DNA of 64,000 nt from Clytia hemisphaerica (Eukaryota; Cnidaria; Hydrozoa; Leptothecata; Clytiidae), in contig CACVBU010000567.1 of assembly GCA_902728285.1 (NCBI GenBank), forward strand, positions 310,001 through 374,000. The letters run 5' to 3'. This document shows positions 1 to 10,800 of this stretch, piece after piece. The position numbers and the translations under genes are program-made. Each line of letters opens with the position of its first letter. The stretch's first letter is position 1. The notes below the pieces were generated by a model. That model was given only the letters and a program-made list of their open reading frames with translations, did no database searches and was not told where the DNA came from.

Positions 1-273
1 ATCTGCCGATTTCCTTTTTGTTGACCGAGCCTGGTTTCGTAATTTCGTTCTGCAGTTTTTGTGCGTATAAGTTTTGATGTTATTTTCTTTGTTCTTCTTA
101 AGCTTCGAAGAGAGGTTTTCCAAGCAACAATTTTCAGCCAACGTAATAAGTGCCTCTAAAGGATGCTCGTTGTTTTTCTGAGGGTTCCAATATCTGCCTA
201 CTTGGTTCAGATCATCCTTGGTTGCTTCGGCTTCACCACATATCACACATAAAAGCTCTCCTTCAACATTCAT
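1..273 (-). CDS. N-terminal part of an unidentified Cys/His-rich protein (runs off the left edge)
   Basis: An open frame of 91 codons runs from an ATG at 273-271 to the first base of the window without a stop. The head has a CVICGE motif (C-x2-C) at about residues 9-12, and a THKNC motif (H-x2-C) follows at about residues 71-74. A basic, Lys/Arg-rich stretch comes next. The spacing resembles the treble-clef or zinc-ribbon-like head of many uncharacterised invertebrate proteins, often associated with transposons; that link is inference. It lies on the CWC27 strand, left of exon 14, so it would fall inside the last CWC27 intron if the final exon is further left. Function unknown. A start further upstream or an upstream exon cannot be excluded. 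Confidence 0.5.
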   Translation of the reverse strand, partial: MNVEGELLCVICGEAEATKDDLNQVGRYWNPQKNNEHPLEALITLAENCCLENLSSKLKKNKENNIKTYTHKNCRTKLRNQARSTKRKSAD

Positions 274-1567
274 TGCTATATTTCATGTTCAAATTATTAT
301 TTCTAGTTTTAATGCAGGTATTCTAAACGAAAGAAAAAATATCAAAAAATTGCCTCAACCTTTCGAATATTTTCCATCTTATTCACAAGTTATAGTACAC
401 AAACTGCACTATTGCTATTTCACATTCATTTGAACAGAACATTTCAACAGAGCGTTTTTTAAAAGTTCACAAATCCTTGCTCAACCCCAATTAAAATTGA
501 AGAAACGTAAAGGCTTTTCTGTGCTTCGGGAATTGGCAGCACGTTTTAATCTAAGGTTATAAAAAGTCATTAGCAATTTTTCTGATGTCAGCAATTCCTA
601 TCATTTTCTAAAGCTAATTGCTATTGTTTCGATAAGGGCTATAAACAATTTTGTAGGAAAGAATGTGTGGTTCTAAACTACGTTTGCGTTAAAACTTTGT
701 CGAAAAACATGCTTTTTTAACAGAAATTGTCATTTTTGATGACGTCATCATTTTTTTCGATTTTTTTTTTGAAATTTTGAATTTTTTAAATACTCCTTAC
801 CATTCTCAGAGAAGTTTTGCAAAGTTTCAAGGTTGTATCATGAGCCAATCCTGACTTATAGTGAACTGTTCAAAAGCCTCTGAAGTGCTCATTTTCGGAA
901 TTTAGCAAAAATACCACCTGTCACCATTTTGTCAATAACTTTTTTTGCCCAAGGTGTAAAATGTGACTCTACCCCTCATTCGAAAGCTGATAAAATTATC
1001 TTTCCAACGGTATATAGAAACCTTTTATCTGAATTTTTTCTAGGTTGACTCTGTTTTCGACCAAATTCTACAGGACTATTTGTGGTTTTATTTTGCTACC
1101 ATCAGAAGATTTGTGATTTGGTTCCAAATTATTTAAACAAAAGGAACTTCAGCGGGATAAGCTTGGTCTTCGAATGGTAGAATAGAGAGAACGTACGGGG
1201 GTCGCGTGCGAAGAGCGAAATGTCGGCGTTTTTATTGGAAATGTCGGAAATGTCGGCGTTTTTCTTAAGATCACAATCAAGACCAACAGTAAGATTGTTA
1301 AAATCCTGGCATTTTTTGACAACAAAAAACCGTCAATTTTTTCTTCAAACACCGAAACACTGACAAAGGGCTTATACCGTTACACTGCCAAACCTGTACG
1401 CCCAAGTAGGAATCACAGCGCTGACGGACGCGAGCTGCCAAACCATGGCGTATACTGACATTCGAACGACACTTAGAGAGCGATGCTCACGAGCGCCACA
1501 GCACGTTAAAATACCAGTCTAATCTACCCACACTCTTATATCAGATTAATGGTACCCAATTCACCAT
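274..1567. other. Gene-free stretch with a dispersed repeat
   Basis: No coding exon is seen. The part at about 917-1040, including the phrase CCCTCATTCGAAAGCTGAT, recurs in diverged form at about 23141-23262 near CWC27 exon 8, so it is an interspersed repeat. A GATGACGTCATC palindrome occurs near 738. A search here for the missing last CWC27 exon (a DPRNP-like motif on the minus strand) found nothing. Confidence 0.4.
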
Positions 1568-1646
1568 TCACTTGCCAAGCGAATCGTAGTGACACGGTGG
1601 GTATCGAACTCGGGTCTTCCTCGACTCGGGTCAGTGCTATTAAGCA
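1568..1646 (-). repeat. tRNA-like head of a possible SINE
   Basis: Read on the minus strand, the stretch has an A-box-like TAGCACTGACCC followed by a B-box-like GAGTTCGATACCC at normal tRNA spacing. No cloverleaf with a credible acceptor stem is visible, so a SINE head is likelier than a tRNA gene. The body would run toward about 1390 on the same strand. Confidence 0.3.
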
Positions 1647-1683
1647 AGTCAGAAAATTACAATTACAAATTACAAAATTAGAT

Positions 1684-1837
1684 TTCATGATATTCATGAA
1701 GTAATGTTTTCTATGAAAATACCACGTTTTTGCCAGTAGCGGCACTTTTAAACTAGACAAAAGTTGTATAAAATTTGCCACTACTGGCAAAAACCGGGGT
1801 CTTTCCGTAGAAAACATTACGTCATGAATATCATGAA
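1684..1837. mobile_element. Palindromic MITE next to the CWC27 exon 14 donor
   Basis: The first 62 bases and the reverse complement of the last 62 are nearly identical. Both start TTCATGATATTCATGA and continue with GTAATGTTTTCTA and TTTTTGCCAGTAG. The element could fold into one long hairpin. It ends 10 bases short of the exon 14 splice donor at 1847. No clear target-site duplication was found. Confidence 0.75.
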
Positions 1838-1847
1838 TAACCCTTAC

Positions 1848-4800
1848 CAATCATCTCCTTTCATATTTGCATCTTTTGCTCCGCTCAACTCTGGATCCTT
1901 TTCAAACTCCAGTTTATGTGTCAGCCTGTAAAGCAAGAAAATAGTTATGTACAGTAGAGTCTCCATAACTCGAAAAAACACACGGAAGCAAAATTTTGTT
2001 CGAGTTACGGAGTACTGTAAAGTTTATCAGGCATTGTTAACCGAAAGGACCATAAAGTTAGTTCGAGTTAAAAAGGCATTCCATTCCTTATAGAGATTCA
2101 CGTTAAAAAGACTCCATTGTAGTAAGTATCTAAGTGAGTTTTTTTTATTGAACCTCTTTTTTCCTCTTTTCTTTCCGCCCCCGGGATCTTGCCGGAGTCA
2201 CATATAACCTCTATCAGTTATGACTTGATGGATCTCCAAAGTAGAGCGCTTACCACTAACCAACTAACCATGGACAAAGCTACATCCGCCATCTTCGATT
2301 GGAGTTTTTATCAAAGTGGTGCCCGCAAAGAAATAATTGTAGTGTTAAAATTTTAAATTAAATGTTGCTATATCACCACACAGTGCTTCGGCTGAAAAGT
2401 GTGTCGTTGTTCGTGACATTACAATAGGATTTCAGCGCTTGACCAATCAGAAACTTCGCGGGTTTTCGAAAAAAATAGCAACAGTATTTTGCCTGCGATG
2501 GTTTAAAGCACGACATATAGCCCTTCGGGCTTTATAAATCTGTGGTAAGGGACGAAAACAATGAAGTATAAGCCCGATAGGCTAGAATCGAATCTCCTTG
2601 GTAGGATTTGAAGCCAACAAATCCTACCAAAGTTGCGCAGCCTTGAGCGGCTCGCCTGGTTTTTTACACAAATGACAGATTAAACTAAAATTTACCGCTA
2701 AATTTCGAAAAAAATATCAATCGTAAACAAAGGAATTGCTAGATTCAATCTGTCGTCAAAAATACCGTACGTTTTTTAAGGCTTCACTTTTTCTTGCCTG
2801 AGAAAGGTTAGAGATTCTACTCTAGCCCTTCGGGCTTTAAACTCAATGGACGGAAAGCGCTCTCGATGTATTTACACCGACATTGAGTAGTGCTACCATT
2901 AGCATTAAGGTACCACTGATTCAAGGGTTTATATAAAGCTCAGTGATACTCACCACCCTTCGTCATCATCATCTTCTTCATTTGTTTCATTTTCATTGTT
3001 TGTAGAGTTCTCCTCAATTTTTGAAGCGATCGATGATTGGAAACTTTGTAGTAAAGCCAGTGTCTAAACAAAAGTAAAGTAGAATCTCCATAATTCTAAC
3101 CTCTATTACACAACTGTTCCTTCGAACAAGACCTTATTGGAGTTTTTGATTTTTCTGAAAAAGCGATCCATTGTGGGATTGTTTCGGGGGTATTACAACA
3201 GAAATCTCTTAGGTGTTCCTCGAGGAAATTCTATTGTCCCCGACCAAAACTTTTACCCGATTTTTTAAACCCCAACCAAAATTAAAATCTAAATTTCTTA
3301 CACCTTTATAAACCGAAATTAGTGCTTTAAACGTCGAATTGCAAGATCTAGGTGACGAAATTTTTCCCCGACAAAATAAAACTCCGAGATTTTTCCCCGA
3401 TAAGGTAGTAGATTTACGGATCTTTACATAACTACACATATAGTAGAAATAGATGTTAGGAAGTGTTGACTTTGATCTAGAAACCCGATCTAGTCAAGAA
3501 GGTAGAGTTCTAACCAACCGAAAAAGGTATCATAGGATAACTTGCTTCGGAAGAAACCACAATAAAAACTAGAATATGTACTACTTTTATATAGAAACCC
3601 GATCTAGTCAAGAAGTTAGAGATCAGTGAGTTAGATACCCGTATACCTCAGCTTGCCTGTCATCTCCTTTCCGTAACAACTTTTCTTTCTTCTTCTTATT
3701 TTTATACTGGTCTCTTTCTTCAGTGAGTTGCTTCATCAAGTCGTTGATTGGCTCTTTCTCTATAGAAAATTGTACCACAGAATAAAAAGACGCTGCGGCT
3801 CTATAGAAAACAAGAAACCGAAGCAGCATTCCAAAACGAATTTGAATAAACAAAGCGCATCTTCATCAAAAACGGACATACTGCACCACAGACAGCGACA
3901 TGCTAATGGAAGGCCCGATAATGCACCAATTGAACCACAGAATATAGAGACTTCCCTGTTTATCAGACCTGGCAGGACCTCCTTCCAAATAGGAATTTTA
4001 AAAATCCCCGGTGTCAAAACTACCCCTAAGACTCGTATCATTTGGAAAATATCCATGGCTCTCTTAAACCTATTTCTTCACTGGCCATCATTTTCGTGCC
4101 CAAGTAGATTGCTGAGAGGTCGAGGAAATTAACTTTCACTGACGCAGTGATCAGGGCAATTATTTCAGATGGTTTTACATCCATAGCTATGAATGCGGCT
4201 GAGAAAATGATAAGAACTTCCACCCAGGATAAAGAGTGTAACCGATTACACCCCATCGAACGGTGATTTCTAATAACACACCGTCATAATTATTACTTTT
4301 GACATTTGACCGAAATTCAATCCCACAATCCTTTTCATATTGATTCGAAATGCGTGCATTAGATATTACTTTTGTGTTGTCAATAAGTGTAATTCATGCA
4401 AAGGATGATGGGATTAAAACTCGGACAAACAGTGATTTCTAATTCTAAAAGTGTGAGCATACTTTTCTTTTTGTCATCCCTTTCTTGTTTCGGATCAGCA
4501 TCAGTGAATGAAGAAGTTTTCGATTTCAATTCCTTCTTCAGTTGTTTGGCTTCTTCTTGTAGCGCTTTCCTGTCAAACACAAAATCGTTGACCTCTAATT
4601 ATTCAATAATAGAGTCAACAGAAGAGTGGTGGAAGGCAGAGAGGAAGTGGCGGAGTGTCTATTTTTCTAGGGGGTGCCGAAAGATGCTCCACCTCTTTTT
4701 CCCACCTCTTTTCCACCCCTAAACAGGTATTTTAGCAGAAAAAAAAAAGAAATAATTCTCTCTCTTTTCGCTCGTGTACTTAAAGAAAAAACAAATTCCC

Positions 4801-7800
4801 TAAAATAGAGTCGTCAAAATCCAAATTTTCATCTAATTCCCAGTGTCTATCAACACCGGTCAGGTAGCTCAGTCGGTAGAGCATACGCCTTCCAATCCAA
4901 TGGCTGTGGGTTCGATCCCGGGTCACCAAACTCAGCGAATGAGTAGCTTAGATTGGGTAATCTGATCCAAGCGGTAAGTTATTGGGAGCTGAGAGTAGGT
5001 GTGGCGCTCCACCTCAGCATTGGACCTCCCAGGTCTAGCGCAAATAGAAAAGGGGACAGCCATCAGATGATATAGTTACTTACTTACCTTACTTGCCAAC
5101 ACAAAGACAAACTTCCGCTAGCCTTTTGTGTTAAAAGAAGCGACACAGACACAACATTTGGTATATCCCAACAAGCGCAAACCTTCTTTTAGAATCATTA
5201 ACAAAAGCACAAGCCCACAACTCAGATCAGCTTTTTCCTCAAAAAGCAAAAACCATCACTAGATCTTTTTCTATACGAGAATTCTAAGAGAACTCTAACC
5301 TATTCTAACCTCTATTCAGTTTTTTTTCTTAACAGACTAGAATTCGAAGTTAATGTCTATCGGCACAAGCACAACCCTCCGTTCCTCTTTTTTTAACAGA
5401 CTAGAACCTAATAAGGTCTATCGGCACAAGACACAAACCTCCGTTCAGCTTTTTTCTTCTCCTCCTCATCTTCGCCATTTTCAACTTTTTGTTTGTTCCT
5501 GAATAGATCCTCTTTTTGTGGTGCTGATACTTCTGTGTCTTTCTTCAATTTCTTGCGAGCTATCGATGCTGAATCTAACTGAAAAGAGTATAGTCTTTTC
5601 GTAAGTGAGAAGCAAACGTTGTAAAGGTCCGAAAAGCGTTAAAATGTTTTCCTTTTCTAAATAGTTTGGCCATCTAAGCAAGCCTTATGTCCTTATATGT
5701 AGTTTCTTCTCATAAAAGAAAACGTGTATCCAGTATTTCTGAAGCCCCAATACGACAAGTTAACTGAACGAGGAAGTCGCCAGCGTCAAAGTGGACGATT
5801 TAAAGTAAAAAGTAAAAAGTAAAGAGCTTGAGCTAAAATTCCTTTTTTAAAGGTAAATCCATGAGTTTTATAAAGTCCGAGGCCTCATTCATTCATTCAT
5901 TCATTCATTGTGCGTACCTCATTCATTCATTCATAAGCAAAACATTTACCTCTACCTCGATTTTAGCATTGTCCAAATCATTGAGCATAACGATAAAAAT
6001 TCATCTGCGATACTAACCGTTTTGGGAGACCGTTATTCTAGTCTTTTACTCTAACTGCTCTCCTAGCTCTTTTTGTTTTTGTTTTTCATTTCTGTTAGTA
6101 ATTATCATAGTAATAGTTAGTTTTTTTTCTCCATTTATTAGTTTATTGTTAGCTTATTTTGGGTTCCTTCCCCAGGGCGGTATGATCTGGTGGTCCTTTT
6201 GCGGGAAGTTAGAAACCTTTAGTTTTGTACTATTTGTTCATGTACTATAGATACTATAGATAAAAAAAACATTTACCTGTTGGTCTTTCCGTTTGAGAGT
6301 ATTTTCATCAACGGCCGGTAGTGCACTCAATTTCTTATCTTCTTTCAAAACATCATGACTGCTTTTGATGCCAAAGTCCTGAAGATTAGAAGAATGTAAA
6401 ACAGCCTATTAGAATCTCGTTTAGTTTAACCTCCCAAAAAATGCTACACTCATTATTTTTCATTCAAGACAACATAAAGAAGTTATAACAAAATGTGCCA
6501 AAATTAGTTCTCGCCAAAATTAAATTTTTGTATTTTGCAAAAATAGTCCCTAAAATTCATCAAAATTGCTGAAAATAATGCAATATAGGTCAGATTGATT
6601 AAGCCTGCCATCCGCCAAAATAGGTTCTCACCAATATAAAAAACTTCCAAGATTTTTCATTAATGTAACTTCCTTGAGAGTAGTTTCCATATGGTAGCGA
6701 AAAAGCGCTAGGTAGAAGACTCGGACGAACTAAAATGACCTTGTAAATTGATTATCTACCGTAACTTGGTCTAATTCCAACACCCTTTTTATCAGCTGAA
6801 ATTTATAGAAAGGTTGAAACTGTTTTTCTTTGCTTAGTGGTCAGAGAGAAATAATCCTTTTTCAATCAGTGATTCAAGCTTTCATTTTACTCCTTTCTCT
6901 AAAGAAGGTAGTCGGAATTAGACGAGGGATGTCGATATTAGACCAACTTACGTTATTGATCGAACAAAGTAATTTCCCCTTTATTAAATTATTCAAACTT
7001 CAGTGAGATAATGAGTTTTAAGAATTCTCTTTAAGACTTTTACTTTACAAAACTTTCTATATTACAAAAACAAATTTTTTAATACATTTAATACTGTAAT
7101 ACATTACTTCAAATAAACGCACGTTTAAATAAAGCTCCCCCCCCCAAGCGTCCCTAAATCAAAGGAAAAATCTTCAATAACCACCCACTTCAAATAAAGC
7201 TTTCCCCTAAGAGGGGCGTTTAGTTGAAACAAGTAGCTGTAAAGAAGTGTTATATGAAAAAAAAACACTTTAGTTCTATGTCAGTAATTACATTCTTTTA
7301 GTATTGGGCTTTTCCAGAAAAAATTTGAATATGGTGGGTGGAGGATATAACAATTTTCAGTGATTTACCCCCCGGACAAGCATCAGTTGAACCCCCCCAC
7401 CCGGATAACCCAAATTACCCTCGAACAGAGCAAATTTACCTCCCGGACAAGGCAAATTTTGATGACTTTTCGCTACCCCCGGAAAATATATCATCCACCC
7501 CCCATGTACGGACATTTTCTGAAAGAGCCCATTCCAACTAATTCTGACCCATTTCGTCATCCCTAAAAATGATACTTTTATACTCGAAGAACGGAAAAGG
7601 CAAAATATGGTTTCCTTTGTTTCCTATTATTTCAAATGCCCGCTTTGAACAAATGCTTCTCCTAAAAACACAAAAATTTTTATAAACACTCGGGCAGTTG
7701 TTCAAAGTAAGACAAGACCAAATTAATTTGTTGTTCTGTCTCTCTGTTTTTTTTCCAAAATCAAAAAATAATAATATTGAATTCGCATTTTATTTTTATT

Positions 7801-10800
7801 ACACCGACCGACCGACCGACCGACCGACCGACCGACCGACCGACCGACCGACCGACCGACCCCGTAGAACAACAAATTAAATTTGTCTAGCCTAATACAG
7901 CATTTAAAATTATCTTAAAAGAAAGTCAAGATAATACAATAAATTAAAATTTTTCCCAATTTAGCACTTATCAGTATAATAAGAAATATAGCTAGTGCTA
8001 GTGTTCTGTAGAAAAAAAAAAGTTCCAGAAAATGTTTCTGGGATCACTATGATAAAAAATGTACGTTTGAGTTTTCAAATTACTTTTCTTCTTCAGGGGC
8101 CTGTCAGGGTACATGAGATAATATGAAATTACGAAGCCAAGAAAATATCATAAATCGTTTATCATCAATAGAAGAATACAGGAAGATTTTGTCAAGAACC
8201 AAATTTGCTGCCACCACGCTCGTCAGATTATGTCTTTTGATGATGGCAGATGTGATGAAGTTGAGATAGTCGTTCAAAATCGACAATAATTTGAATTTCG
8301 GTGGAACTTCTTCGATTTTGGAAATCTTTTCTAATGTACTTTCCAATACAGGCTTAATCTCTTTAAGCCATTCGCTATCTTTGTTGTAATGATTGCAATG
8401 ATCTCTGATGTAAATTGCTGCATATAATTTAAACATTTTTGAAAAGGCACTGTCAATGGATTGGAAATTTAACATATCGAGCTCGGACCGGAGTACAAAA
8501 GGTATTTGGTAGTGCTTAATTTCTTTCCAGAAAGGAATTTCAAATTCCAAATTTCTCTTTGCAATTATACGCGATAGTTTGGAACCATCAAAATCTGCAG
8601 AAAGTTCCAAAAGGTCCTTGAAATTCAAGCTAGAGACAACATAATATACATCTTTCTTAGATATACAGTCCGCGGTAAAATAAGCTTTGAGGAAACTTCT
8701 GCAAAATTCTTTGTCTTGAATGTTTTTCTGCCTTTTTACGAGATCCTCGATAACAAAATTAATGATGCTTTCCAACAGCGAAAGTTGCTCACGTTTTGAA
8801 AAGGAGTTTACGTGTGTTGCTTGTGAACAAATTCTAAATGTCCTTTCCAACAAACGCGAAAGTTCAAGAAGCCAATCGGTTTCCCCGAAATGTAAAAAAT
8901 GATCTACAATATATTCTCCAAAGTATATCTTGAAATTTTGCATAAAAAGATTGTTATTGGGTGAAAGGAAAAACACCTGAAAATCCAGCCCCAAAAATCT
9001 CTCCAAAAAATCAAAGTAGTTCAATAGACCAGACTTACTCTTTTCAAATAAATCTACTAATGATTTGAAGCTTAGAAAACGGCGAAGCTTGTTGTTAGTT
9101 TGTTCAATGTTCTTGCAATCACAGAAAACATGCATGATAATTTTTTTGAGGAATGAAATAGCTTTTAAAGTTTTTGGGCTGAAATCCTCTTTTGACGATT
9201 GCTCCTCCACAAGATCATCAACGATAAATGTCAGAAAATCATGTAAAACTTTAGAGATAGATTCTGCAGAAAAGTTCTTTTCATCGAATTCGGTCAAGTC
9301 TTTAAGAGTAATTTTAAGAATGTATAAAATATTCGTAAGAATATCTCGCCGTGCAAAATGTTTCACATGGTCAATTATGTAATTCATCGTCAAAACCTTA
9401 AACTGGCTTAAAAGTGCGCTTTCTTCCACTGAATGCTGAAGTAGGTTGGCAATCTCGAAATATGCTAAAGTTTGAGAAGAATCGTTGTTTTGGCCAACGA
9501 TAATAAGCTGTGTCGTACATCGCATAGAAATATTACATTCGTGGTGTTCAAGGTTTTCTCGTGCCGTTTGATCGTTTTCGTAAATAACCACAGGACATTC
9601 GAAACCTGATACGTAATTTCGCGATGTAACTAAAATATTTCCTTGGCTTAGGTAGTCGCATGGGTTGTTATTTTCATCAAAATCATTACGTGATAAATGG
9701 TAGAATTTGATTGGTTCACTTGGCGGTATGGGAAATTCGATTGTATCTGTGACGATTAACAATCCTTTCTTTCTTAGCGAGCTTGCTTTAAATACAGCCT
9801 CGCCGATAGAGGACACGTAAATAGGAGGATCACCAGTAAGAAAGTTAACTGGAGTTTCCGAAACACCTTGCACATATTTATAGAGTTGAGTTTCAGCTAT
9901 ATTTTTCGTTTTCTCCACTATTTCCTTTGTATTCCTTAGGTTTGTGTGTAGTTGAATGACTTCAAAACCCTTGAAATTGGTTTTAATAGAAACGAAAACT
10001 TTTGCTTTGGCACGATAAGATGAGTTCGGCGCAATCCAACACACAGGAAAATTGTCCAGCCATTTTAGGTCAATTTCCTTTTCATAGTTTTCGCTCCATT
10101 CGTCAAACACGATAGCTTTGAAATGTCGCCTTATCCACGGAATCTTTAGACTTTCCTACAAAAAAAAAAAGTTCATTCATGTTAGATTCTCGTTCTATTT
10201 TTCTTGTTCTTCGGCCGAGGCAATACCTTTGAGTAAGAGATTGCTTTGCTTTGTCATCATTCATGATATGCACTAATGCAAATTGTCTTCCACGGAACCA
10301 ACAGCTGATTGGTTGAAAGTGACGTATTGACTGATTTTATGTCACTTACAACCAATCAGCTATTGGGTCTGTGATATAAAGTCAGAAGACATTGCAATGT
10401 TGCATATCAAGAATAGAACATTGGTTGAAAAACATTTTAATGGATTTTCAGTGCAGCAAAAAAAACTTACAATTGCTGATTTACCAGTAACAACAGTAAT
10501 CCCTTGCTGCTCGAGTTCAGTTTTTCGGTCGTGATACAACAATCCCTCTCCGTTACAAACAACATACAATATTCTACCTTTATACAAATCATCTTTACTT
10601 AAAATCATGACTTTCTCTCTTAATAAGAAAGTCTTTCCTGTCCCAAAACCAGCCATGAATATGATTTTATTGAAGCATGGGTCGTTACTGCTTATAACAG
10701 GGAGTTGTTGTTTTGAGTAGAAAACTATGTTACGCGCAGTAGAGAGTGAATCGATTGCATTCCTAACATAGTCAAATAAGTATGATGTAGTGATAGGTTT

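Noticed and set aside
1-1847. The last CWC27 exon
   Set aside because: No minus-strand match to the conserved DPRNP-type C-terminus was found, so it is placed outside the window.
4038-4256. A 72-codon minus-strand frame, and a plus-strand frame with VIRAIISDGFTSIAMNAAEK in the same place
   Set aside because: The plus-strand frame looks protein-like but is short, without a start or partner exons; it may be a transposon scrap. Not enough for a call.
4857-4930. A tRNA gene
   Set aside because: A and B boxes are good, but the anticodon arm and acceptor stem do not pair well, and a SINE body with a simple-repeat tail follows.
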